Shown: positions 37,292 through 48,234 of the stretch, one piece after another | Numbering within the stretch: position 1 is the first letter of the stretch | Layout: every line of letters starts with the position of its first letter | Program-made: the position numbers and the translations under genes | Source: Casuarina equisetifolia | Lineage: Eukaryota > Streptophyta > Magnoliopsida > Fagales > Casuarinaceae | Assembly (NCBI GenBank): GCA_028551475.1 | Contig: CM052356.1 | Coordinates: 5,590,001-5,654,000, forward strand | Reading direction: 5' to 3' | DNA length: 64,000 nucleotides | The notes under the pieces: generated by a model | What the model saw: only the letters and a program-made list of their open reading frames with translations | Told to the model about the DNA's origin: nothing | The model's database searches: none

Positions 37292-40200
37292 GGCTTTATC
37301 TTCCTTGGCTCCCTAAATCCAAGCATGTGATGCTTGCTAGAAGTATTTAAAAAGTTCTCAATAATATTTCATCAATGAATAAAATCATTTTCACAACCAA
37401 ATTTCTATATATAAGCAAAAATAATTTCAATTATAAAGATAGACATTTCTATGAAATATCTAGGTCAAATAAAAATCACATCGGGATGGCAAATCATCTT
37501 CAAGATATGTTTACTTGGCGGGATAATATCAGTCTAACATACCTAGGAACAATAAACTGGGACTCTTTTTTTGTAACTAAAATAAATTGTCACAAGGTAA
37601 AAACCTTTGTCTCGATTACGGTCTTTCCCTTAGAGTAGGTTGCTGATTTTGTCATAAGACACACGAAGATGTTATTCGTATATATGCTTTTTTAGAGTGT
37701 CGTTACCTCATTGATGTAGCTGTTTCTATTTTGATTGGATGTTGATTTACTTTGTTGTGCTCTAAAGGTTGTTTTTCCTTGGCCTCCTGCCTTGTATTTT
37801 GTTTTTGTTCAGCTTATTATGATTCAGCAAACAAGAATTGGTCATGCCTCGAGAAAACTAGTTACGCCCAAAAGACATCAGTTATAAGGGTCCACTTATT
37901 GCTTATTATGGTAGTTACTGCCATGAAAGAAACAAACTAAGCAACTCTAAGATTTGGTAAGAACCGACAACAACAAGAGGAGAAACACTTAACTAAAACA
38001 CAGAGAGACTAATTGATCATGGTCACCACAAGGTCAATATACAATTGCTTCAGATCAATTTTGTATATCTAGTCAAGAAAAAAAAACATTATAATTAAAA
38101 AATGAAGAAAAGGAAGGGATAGACACCTAACAGGAACAACCTTCTCCTCTTGCGCTTTGACTTCAATAAAGGGCCAAGTTTTCCTGTGAAGTTGAATGCA
38201 AGGAATACTATAGGGTCAGAATCACATGAAGCAGTTAACGGTTTAAATTTAACATGCTCAAGGAGCTAAGAAGGTGGGGAAGCATACAACGCAGCTAGGG
38301 AGGGAAGGAGGATCATTGGTACTGTCATTAGGAAAGTCTAATTAGAATGTGCTTTTTTATCTCTCTCTCTCTCTCCCTCTTTCTATACAGTACTAGCTAG
38401 CTTAACAACTAAATGTTTCGTGCCATCAAGGTAAATGTTAAGAGAGAGGCTTTTCAGATCAGAACGAGGATGCATAGGTTGTGTTCTTCTAGTTAAAGAT
38501 TTATTTTGGTGTTACGTTTCAAAATGCGAAACACAATCACTTAGTGGTATTGTTACTTTATAGGCTCATATATTTTAGATTTCTAGTTTATATTTTTATA
38601 GTCTAACCGTATGCACATATTAATAAATGGTACATATTAATTATTATGGTCCTTAGAAAAAGATCAAATTCATTTAAAATTTGAATCTAAGTTACTCAAA
38701 ATATTCCCATTGATTAATAAATCAATTCTCATTTATCTCCTCTATTCTTGAGCCTGCTTGATTTGAATGGTGACCAAAAAAAAAAAATTCAATTGAAATC
38801 AAATTTAACTAATTTCTTTTTAAAAAATCAGCCTCCGAATTCTTAAAGCGTCAACAGAGTTTTTTCCTTTTCTTTTCTCTAGATTACATTATTTTCCTCT
38901 ATTGTAGAGTTCTACAGAACAAATAAACAAAAAATAAGCCAACTACTCATAAAAGTCCAAACCAACAACAAAAACTAATTTAATGAACTCCAAAAACTAG
39001 GCTTTGCTAACAAATCATAGACTTGGTCTTGGTAACTATTTTAAAGTTTAAATCGGCTCCCCATTATCCATAAAATTGACGAATGCTCTTTATATATGCT
39101 TTGTTAAATAACAGAAGTAATGTTAAATTCATAACACTTGCACACAGTATTTAGATGTACTATGACAGTGCACGTTCAATATGTATGTGTATCATATTTA
39201 ATATCATACCACCCAAGAACTGCCAAATGGATTAACTTAAAGCATTGTGCAGATAATAATGGTTACAAAATGCAGCCTCACTTAATTTTATGAAGTTGGC
39301 CATTAATAAGTGAATTACAATAAGTTATAGAGAATAATTTACGAACAAAAAAAGAAATAAAATCACGAGTTGGTTAATGACCATGTGTCATATGTAAATT
39401 ATTCAAAATAATTTGGGGATTGTGTTATATTTGTGCGATGGAAATATGATGACAACATCAATAAATAATGCAATTAAAGGAGCACTAAATAATACTAACG
39501 AGGTTGATGGTTTTATCTATGTTGCAATTGTGCTAGAAGTGGCGCTAGCTTCTAGTTTGATGATTGAAAAAGCTAATACTATCTTTAGACAAAGCAATTC
39601 CACAATTGTATGCTATATCAATGCACATGACTTTTTGCTTAATGATTATGTGCTAGTGTGTTGACCTTATATGGGATGAACACCACCTTTTGATTCAAAT
39701 GGTCCTTGATGGCTAGCTATGGGCTAACCACTTGATTTGAAGTATTGGAATTGCGACTAATCACCTTATCAATGTGGCTCCTCATGTTTACATGTTGGTT
39801 AGCATGAGATTTTGCATTATCAATTATGTTTTGAAGGGTGTGCTCAAGTGACATGATTATGATAAAATACAATGTTGTGCTTTTACTAATAGTTATAGTT
39901 TTATGCTTGGTGCAGTGCTTGATGTTAACAGTTAGTACTAGAGTACTATTACAAGTTTAAGTCCACAAGTTGGTGCTAAGGGGTGATTGTTGACCTTATT
40001 AGTGGTTTGGCTTTGTACTGTTAATTGTGTTGCAAAAAGGGTGTGCTCGAATGAATGATCTAGTGCATGTTATAGAGGGGTGTGCTCGAGTGAGATGGTT
40101 AAGGAACTAAAGTTGTGTCTTTGTTAACAGTCATAACTTGTGGTCTAAGGTAGCATTTGATCCTAATATAATGTTCCAATGGTTGTTTATGGTGGAGGTT

Positions 40201-41259
40201 AGTGACTGGAGATAACAATGTTCTAAAGATATATTAAAGTAAAATGAAGGAAAACCATAGGCCTTTGGAATAATGTCAAAAGATATTCATTTTGATATCT
40301 ATGATCAATTTATACACCTTTTTATGATTCAACGAGAAGAAGTGAATTGAGACCAAATCAGTAGAACAATATACAAGAAAACTACGTTTAAGTGAAGCAT
40401 GATCTTGGAAATTACATTGTATTTATGAATGGATGTAGTTCTTTTTCTTTTGAGAAAGAAAAATATTTTTTTTAGAACATATAATAGATGAGTTCATTAC
40501 AAAACAACCAATTCTAAGGAGCAAACAAAGTAGCATCAACATGTAAAATCACTTGAAAAATAATAACATTATATCAATGATTCGCTTGAAAACCAATATG
40601 GTTTTAAGGTGTTTTATAAATTTTTGATTGTATTCTAAAATTAATTCAAAAGTAGTTTATCTTTATCACTATAGTAATCCAAAAAATTCAATCTAAACAA
40701 TAGTTAAGATTTAATGTGTTTTGTATAATTGTATGCTATATTATCATTGTGAAACGTTTTCTTATCATAGCACCAAGAAAACTTAAACACCCTAAAATGC
40801 TTGTTAGTAGATGCTAACAATAATATTATTTTTCTCTCTTTGCTTTAGGATTTGGCATACCATATAGGAACTCGTTATGATTCCTAGCAACAAATCATGA
40901 CATAGAAGAAAAAAGAATTATGTAACTGAATTATGAAAATCAAATATATGTATGCATATATTTGCATATTAATCCAATCAAGTGTTCAAATATATATATA
41001 TCTCTCTCTTTAATGTACATGGTTAGATAGGAATGAGACATGGTGAATATCTAAGCAAGTTGGATAGGGCAAAGTTATTGCAACATTGCTTAGTGTAGTA
41101 AGATTTATCTCCCATTGTATCAAAAGAATAACAAACTGAGACTTTGTCACCATATATGGTAATGGAGTTGAAAAGATTCTCTTGAACCATAGATAGGCTT
41201 TTCTTGCATAACACAATTTCTACTAAGCTATGATATAGAGGATCATTTATTGTATAGGA
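37292..41259. repeat. Duplicated spacer, unit A copy
   Basis: Aligns in the same orientation with about 51,215-53,640 (unit B, internally shortened) and about 57,317-60,880 (unit C). Clear shared blocks lie at 37,595-37,760 / 51,780-51,930 / 58,085-58,240; at 38,126-38,200 / 52,290-52,400 / 58,627-58,745; and at 40,990-41,220 / 53,395-53,615 / 60,630-60,840. Open frames inside are short and not kept among copies, so I call no gene. A (CT)n tract lies at about 38,361-38,374. The sequence stops at the LTR element inserted at 41,260. Confidence 0.8.
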
Positions 41260-41710
41260 TTTTAGAATTGGTAGAACAATTAGGATCTCTGTGTAATTAT
41301 GAAATTATTAAATATCTTTTAGATGTAGTGGGTTTTCTAGTAATATCTAGTTAAGATTTATATCTTTTTATGGAAATAAGTTTTCTTAGTAGTGTTTGAC
41401 TAGGATTCCTTTAGAGTTTCTCTATAGATGGGAGAAATATAAAGAAACCTAGTAAGTTTGAGAGAAACCCCCATAGAGGGCTAATTTTTAAAGGTACTTC
41501 TCATGGATTCTAATTGATGAGAAAATTTATAAGATACCTATTTAAAGAGAGAGAAAATATAAGAAAATCTAATCAAAAGAGACTACAGGGAATGTAGGAT
41601 ATTATAATATTCCAAATCTCTTAAATATGTTGTGTTTAGGTGTATGTGTTTTTATATATGTGTGTTTGATTCTTATATGAATTAAGCAACTTAGTTGAAT
41701 TCCCCTAACA
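41260..41710 (+). repeat. 5' LTR of the non-autonomous element
   Basis: 451 bases, aligning along its length with 43,453-43,865 plus 45,010-45,084. The ends are decayed at the left (TTTTAGAATTGG instead of TGTTAAGATTGG) and intact at the right (CTAACA). Confidence 0.78.
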
Positions 41711-43127
41711 AGTGGTATTAAAGCTAGGTTGGTTTTAACAAGTGGTGTGGTAAGTGTGGACCATGAATGATTAAGACCACTAATAACATGTCGAACATGG
41801 TGAATGTAATTAAAGAAATAAATAGATGGTTTGAAGTGAGATTTTCTCTTTCCTTAAATTTAGAGTTTTTTTTTTTGGTGAAAAATGGCAAAAAAAATTT
41901 GTTGAAAATTCGCTAGATGATCGCTGAAGGTGGCGGATTCTACCAATGCTAACAAAGCTCAGAGCTAGGTCATGGGATTCAGTTTGAGATGTGAATTAAA
42001 GATTATGGATAAGGCACATGGATCAGGCTAGATAGGTTTGAAGTGGATTAGACTGAAATCACAGATTGAAATTGTGGACTTAAGTTGTAAACATTTGAGT
42101 CGAGTGTAGATGGATGTGGATTTGGATTGAGGGCTAAGTTGAGACTAGTGGGAATAGGCTGAATTGAGTTTTGCTTTTGGATCAAGTTAGGTCAAGCCCA
42201 TTCTAGTGGTAGATGAATGGTGAAGATGTTTCTTTGTAGATTAATGGTGATCTATGACTTGTAGAGGCAAAGTAAAGGTGATTGGATTATTTGTGAAGGA
42301 TTTCAATTCCAACCCAAGTGAAAAAAACAATGAATGTTGATGGCGTTTGGTTGGAAAATATGGGTCAAGTTTGCAATGTTGTAGGTGATGGTGAAAACTC
42401 AATTTTCGGTAGTAGATCAACAATAATGAAGATGGCAAATGATAAATCAAGCAATTATAAGTTAATTTATAGTGGTAGATTGTGTTGGTTGGTGGTGGAA
42501 GATAGTGGATTGAAGAATGAGCCATCGACAAGTCAAAATTGGGTCAAGTGGACCTAGGTTGTGGAAGATGCAATCCTATGCATAGGAGACATGCATGATA
42601 TGCACACGCCAAATGCACAGCTAAAGCACATAAGGTGCACACACCAAAGAAAAAAAAATTCTTTTGCAGAGTTATAGAGAGCATTCTCATAACAATTTGT
42701 TTGAAGATGGATTAATGATTAAGGGGGAGCTTGTGATGCTCTTATGTTGATGTGGTTGATTAAGTAAATTTTAAGATTTTAAAGTATGTTTATATCTAAA
42801 TGAGGTGTGATAGGCTCCAATGGTTGATTCCAAATAAGCATCAACAATTATGGATGAGAAATGGACTCTTTGATGGGTGGATTTCAAGGAAAGATTTCTT
42901 AAAACGCCCATAATTTTTACTTCTTTTTTTATGGCTTCATGGTGGAAGAGATGGTTGGATAGAAAAAGTTCATGATGATGGGAAAATGCCTAGAGAAAAA
43001 CACAACCTAGGAGAGGTGTAACCTAAAAAAGGTTACAACAAAAATAGTTAAAGACGTATAACCCTAGAGAGGCATGATTTGAGAAGGGGCAAAGATGGCA
43101 TAATTGATGAGGGCTTATTTTGAAGGG

Positions 43128-43381
43128 AGTTTATATGGTCTTTCTCTATAAAAAAGACTATGGTTGTAGAATTTGAAAAGAGTTTTTTGATCTTTCTCTA
43201 CCAAAAAGATTGTGGTTGTAAAGTTGAGGAAAGTTTCTTCAATCTTTCTTTGTCCAAAGACTATAGTTGTTAAAGTTGAAGAATTTTCTCAGTCTTTCTT
43301 TATCCAAAGATTGCAGTTATGGAAGTTCAAGAAAGTTTCTCCAATCTTTCTCTTTTCAAAGATTGTGATTATATAGTTGAT
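43128..43381. repeat. Five ~52-bp tandem repeats with hairpin potential
   Basis: Five imperfect copies of a unit with TCTTTCT, a short loop and AAAGA-type complement, followed by GTTGT/GTTAT and AGTTGAAGAA. Arms such as CAATCTTT / AAAGATTG can pair within a unit. The array lies just before the polypurine tract of the LTR element. Confidence 0.75.
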
Positions 43382-43452
43382 ATATTTGAAGAGATTTTCT
43401 ATACTTCCATATAGTGCAAGGGTGTTACACTAAATTGTTTAAAGGGGAAGAT

Positions 43453-45084
43453 TGTTAAGATTGGTGGAACAATTAAGTTAGAGGGTATAATTGTAATTAC
43501 AATCATGGGTCTCTATGTAATTGTGGAACCATGAAATATCTTTTGAATGTAATGGAGTTCTTAGTAATATTTAGTTATAATTCATATCCTATTGTGGAAG
43601 TAATTTTTTTTAGTAGTATTCGACTAAGATTTCTCTAGAATTTTTTTATAAATATGGAAAGTATAGAGAAATCTAATAGGCAAGTTTAGAGAGCCCTCTA
43701 TGGGGGGCTAATTTTTGGAGAAAGGCTTTCTCATGGATTCTAGTAGAGGAGAGAAACTATGAGATACTTATTTGAAGAGAGAGAAAGTATGAATCTAATA
43801 AGAAAAGATTACAAGGAACATAAAACATTATGATATTTCAAACCTCTTAAATATGTTACATTTAGTGTTTGGTGAATTTTAGATGCAAGTGAACGTGTTG
43901 AACAATTAATATAATGATAAGAAAGATATCATTCCATAGATATTGGTGATTACTAAACTAATTAATTACTAATGGTGAATAACTCCTAGAATTTATCTAA
44001 TAAATTCAAATGATAAATGATAGATAAATTAACTAAATTTAAGAAAACTAAATACATAAAATATGTTAGAGCATATGATTTCACCATAAATACTAGGTTT
44101 TAATATTGATTAATTATAATTACAAAAGGAATAATATCTATGTGATGGCAGAACTTCCTAATTTATTTACTATCTTATGTCTAGGTATAGCAAATCTACT
44201 TAAATTATTAATTTACTAATCTCTATATATGAATTGAAACAAACTAAATGCATTAAAATCTATAAATATTCTCAATTTACACCAAAAGTCACACAAACAA
44301 TATGGTTTATGTTTATTCATATTTAATTTATGGTTACACATTACAAGAAGTAATTATATATCATCTCATGTCAGTCTTAAACATGCAAATTAAATCATTT
44401 AAGTGGTAGCTAATCACTTAAAAACATTAAATACAGTAATATACAACTTCATATAAACAAAGTATCTTGCAAAACATAACAATCATAAGTTTCATATCAT
44501 CATAATTAGGTTACATTATAGCTCTAATAAAAGTAAATTAAATCATATAGAAATAACGATTTGTGCTCAAATTCCTCCTCCTTTTTTTTTTGTCTCTTTT
44601 CTTCTCTTAAATATGATTTAGGTTTAGACCTATCTCCTATTCAAGTAGAAGTGGGTTTTGGATACCTAAGACAATTGGATCTTGAACTCTTATATTAATT
44701 GGGCTTTGAACTCCTAAAATGATTAAGTTTTCTCATTATTTAGAAAACCCAATAACAATGGAAAATCTAATAACAATTATCCAAAGCCTAAACCCATCTC
44801 GATTTTCTTGATCTTGATATTTTGATCATGTTTTGCCATATAATAAACATCAAATTCTCCATGCTTATCTTTTTTCTACATGCCTCCTTATGCTACAAAA
44901 ACAAGACAAATTCAAGTAAATAAAGAGAAATTCAAATATTTTCTCATAAGCATTGTTTTATTTATTGCCTAAAAATAGGTCAAATAACTCTATAAAAATA
45001 GAGTTATCATTTAAGTGTGTGCTTATTATATTTGTGTGCTTGATCTTTATGTAGATGATGCAACTTGGTTGAATTTTCCCAACA
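43453..45084 (+). repeat. 3' LTR of the non-autonomous element, interrupted
   Basis: The LTR halves are 43,453-43,865 and 45,010-45,084. The break is the nested insertion at 43,866-45,009. Without it the LTR is about 488 bases, close to the 451 of the 5' copy. Confidence 0.75.
43866..45009. mobile_element. Nested insertion in the 3' LTR, possibly a solo LTR
   Basis: 1,144 bases absent from the 5' LTR. It begins TGTTTGGTG and ends GTTATCA, so it has TG...CA ends, with flanks TTTAG and TTTAA as a possible 5-bp target duplication. No coding sequence. A perfect hairpin with 10-bp arms (ATAACTCTAT, loop AAAA) sits at 44,984-45,007, next to its right end. A solo LTR is my best reading; another small element cannot be excluded. 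Confidence 0.6.
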
Positions 45085-45274
45085 TCGGGTAACTCGACAC
45101 AATAACTTCATAATCAAGAAACTCAACATAATAACTTCAACAAGTTCTAAAATAATACTGGTTAGTTCCTACAACGTTTTGTCCCATAGGAAGAAAGGAT
45201 TGCAGGTAATGGAAGCATCAAGATTTTACAAAGGTAGCTGAAAAAGGAAATAGATGAATACCTCAAAATTTAAC

Positions 45275-46080
45275 TTATGAAGTTTTTAACTGCTTTTGCA
45301 GCTTACACAGATCGATATTTTGGCCATCACTGATCTATGGAGATCAAAGAAGGAGACGGAGTTTTGGTGTTATCGTTACTCATAACAAAGCAGAAAACAA
45401 AATGAAAAGAGATTAGTAAATCTTCTTGCAGTTTTGTATCATAAGATTGATTACCATACCTCAGCTTGAATGGTGTGAATCATCCTTTCAATAACTCTAG
45501 TTGGAATGGAACCGCCAACAACAAGCCCTCCCTCCATTAGAGCTTCAAGCACTTCTGATAAAGGAAGTCTTTCTCTTGCGTTGATGACAACCTGAATTCC
45601 TGCTCTAGAAGGATTAATCTCCACGGAATCAGACACAGAACCCAGAGAATTTTCTGTTGCGTTTTTGGGAAAGCGGGACAACCTCTTCAGTTTATCTCTC
45701 TTTCTATTAAGATCTTGGATCTTGTTCTGAAGATGTTTTATGTAATTCATCGCCTCATGTACTTGATCAGACATAGACCGCTTTCCCTGGAACCATTAAG
45801 GCATCAGAATGCTATCAGAAGACAAAACCCAGTTGCTGTAACAAGCTGATTTATAAAACGTTCTTGAACTGAAGGGAAAGAAGGTGACCTTGATGTATTC
45901 AACAGGGATCAGGGAACGCAGATTTGCGTAAAGGGCAGCCATTTCATGCCTTCTTTGTCGTTCAATATCTCTGTGTGTGATCGTCTTTTTGCTCTTGTCA
46001 TTAGGGTTCTCCTCAGTTTCATCATAATTGATGGAGGATTTATACTGCCCTCCACTGTTGGAGAGTAACACCACAGCCAT
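45275..46080 (-). CDS. bHLH transcription factor, copy A (N-terminus altered)
   Basis: Three minus-strand exons, 45889-46080, 45460-45786 and 45275-45334, in frame at GT-AG sites; 192 residues. The basic region THRDIERQRRHEM has the His-Glu-Arg set that binds E-boxes (CANNTG). It is followed by ALYANLRSLIPVEYIKGKR, the helix-loop-helix and an ACT-like C-terminal region. It resembles Arabidopsis group Ib bHLHs such as bHLH36/118/120/126. Compared with copy C the N-terminus is damaged: the ancestral start is ACG (46,202-46,204) and a net +4 bases shifts the frame. The ATG at 46,080 restores the frame and would give a protein lacking about 40-45 residues but with a complete DNA-binding domain. 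It may be functional or a pseudogene in progress. Confidence 0.78.
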
Positions 46081-48234
46081 CTTGAGAAGTGGTCACCGCC
46101 AGCTGATCTGGTTGGTCTGCAACTTGGTAACCAGGAAATGAAGAGATTTGTAACAGCTCATCTGCCAGATCATGATCAAATATCGATGTCGGAAGAAAAT
46201 CCGTGCTGTAACCAACTCAAATCTCCCTCAACCTTTTCCTCTCTGTTATGAAATGTTCTATTTCAGCACGAAACCATTGATGGCCCCCAAAAGTTTCAGG
46301 CTTTCATGCTTTCAGGGGCACGATCCAATAAGAAATAATCTCCCTGGATGCTCTCATACACCGCAAAAGAAATCATTTCATGTCTTTCAAGATACTGTAC
46401 ATTTGGAGTCTGAAGTCTTTTTTTCGCTGCATGCACGTGCAGAAATCTATGTCGACATGCCTAGACGGCCATGGGAGTCGGTCGTACATAAACATTTAGG
46501 ACCACATCAAAAACCCAAAACCTGTTGGAAAGTAGTATGAGTACTTAATCTCCCACCAAAAAGAAAAGCAACTTGAAATACCCATCTCTCTAATGAGGCC
46601 TTTTGAAAAGAGATTGACATAAACCTTTCACATGTTATCAAAGAGTCTTTTATTTATGTGTGTTTGGACTGGCAAAGAGTATTAAATACTTAGTCTCACA
46701 CCAAAATAAATACACTTTAGAAGAGCCTTTTAAGCCTTAAATATTCCTCTATCCAATAAAACCTTTAAGAGAAAGGTAGATAACCTTTCACTAGTAGCAT
46801 ACATAAGATCATGTGATCTGCTACGAGTGAAAATGATTCTAAACGTTGAAAATGTCATGTGTTTTATAATATTTAAATTTTGGATTGATATTGATTATAT
46901 GTGAAAAAAATGACTTCTCTTTACATGTTCACTCTTTCTGTGTAACTTCCTCTGTTTGTAGGGCAACAGCCACGGCAGATGCTCACATGCGCTTCAATGA
47001 TTGTGTAGAGCTCTTAGTCCCGGCCATATTAATTTGTGGGCATCCACAATATAGAATTTGTTAACATTTCCAGAAACACAAACCATCAGAGATATCAATG
47101 GTGGAAGAATCCCATTCTTTATATGAATTCGATGGGTACTTTTCTCCTTCCAAATCTTCATTTCTTTCAGGCCTCAACCCACTAGACATACCTACCATAT
47201 CCTCCTTTAGAAAATGGAGCTGATTCTCTAAACCTGCCATCTTCTCCTGCTAATTGCAGATATTTCTTGCAATAATGAGCATCTGAACCACATCCCCGCA
47301 ATCTAGAACGTATCGGCCATTCATGTACGGAGATAGATTGCAAACATCCTTTTAAAAGAAGAAACCAAAAGTATCAGACAGTGGCACGTTTCATCCCAGC
47401 CCACCTGTTTAATAACCATGGCAAAGACGTCGACTGTTGGACATTAAGAACTTAGTATTGACGTACTTGCGATTGGTTCCCCAACACTATCGCAAAAACA
47501 AGAACAGTAAAGCATTGACCATTCACTGCTGATGAATTGAAAGTCAGATAACCTTTATGAAGAAGATTGTGACACTCTCAAGTTCAACATAAGGGAAGTT
47601 TCTGAGAAGAAGCAAAATCATTTTTTGTCTTTTCCCTTTATTTTTAATTGGATCTTTATCTTAAACAATACCAAAATAGGATCTATATATCATAAATCAA
47701 CAAATTTTTGAATTCAGTTGGAATTAACACATTAGCCTAAAAAGATTTTGGTCTTCTCTAAATCGCATTACTTTCTCCATCGTACAAAAATGAAAAAAGG
47801 ATATAAAGCATAAAAACGATAGTGATCAAAAAGAAAACAACACCAAAATCGTGGTCACCATTCAACACAGTTTATATCTATAAACGAGAGTGCAGTGTTA
47901 GCTGAAAGGCCAAGGGAAAGAGCAAGGGGCTTTTTTAGAAGGTTTCATTAGATTTAATGGCAAGGAAATCACAACAATCTTCCAGGTGACTTCACAAGCT
48001 TCAATTTCCTGCAGCATGGGCAAGAGGCCCCTCCATGATAAACTAATTGACTTACAATAGCTAGTACGAATGAGAAGTTTGATGTCAAAGTTGCAGTATT
48101 CACCATAAATCCAGGAAGAGGTACAACTTCTTATTGCCGTTTTAAGTGTTCATGAACAGATTTAACTTTGGCCCTAGGAGATTTTATTACTCGGAAACCT
48201 ACCAATTATACCTCCAAATGTGAATGGTACATCA
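46081..48234. other. bHLH-A upstream region and boundary of units A and B
   Basis: 46,081-46,204 is the disabled 5' part of the bHLH-A first exon. 46,920-47,260 aligns with about 62,850-63,470 upstream of bHLH-C (shared CTAATTTGTGGGCATC and GGGTACTTTTCTCCTT). From about 47,515 it aligns with 26,720 onward, the start of the next unit. The HPR-B 3' region ends at 48,234. No other gene is seen. Confidence 0.65.

Larger units (their letters stand above)
41260..45084 (+). mobile_element. Non-autonomous LTR retrotransposon (TRIM/LARD-like, probably Copia)
   Basis: Two related terminal repeats (41,260-41,710 and 43,453-45,084, the latter interrupted) enclose about 1.74 kb with no gag or pol. The 5' LTR is followed by a primer-binding site like the initiator-Met tRNA site of Copia elements (41,713-41,724, TGGTATTAAAGC). 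The 3' LTR is preceded by a purine-rich tract AGGGGAAGA. The 3' LTR starts TGTTAAGATTGG and ends CAACA. The flanks are TAGGA and TCGGG, probably a decayed 5-bp target duplication, because unit C has an uninterrupted TATAGGGTAGCTC at about 60,862. It cannot move unless proteins are supplied in trans. Confidence 0.8.

Noticed and set aside
41010..41216. Short minus-strand frames that align among units A, B and C
   Set aside because: The copies carry stops in different places and no common reading frame survives, so a live gene is not supported; reported only as part of the conserved spacer.
43866..45009. Helitron interpretation of the nested insertion, suggested by its terminal hairpin
   Set aside because: The ends are TG and CA rather than TC and CTRR, and it is not inserted between A and T as Helitrons are.
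46172..46540. 122-codon plus-strand frame upstream of bHLH-A
   Set aside because: It overlaps the decayed bHLH-A first exon and promoter on the opposite strand, and the corresponding frame in unit C (61,976-62,161) is short and different.
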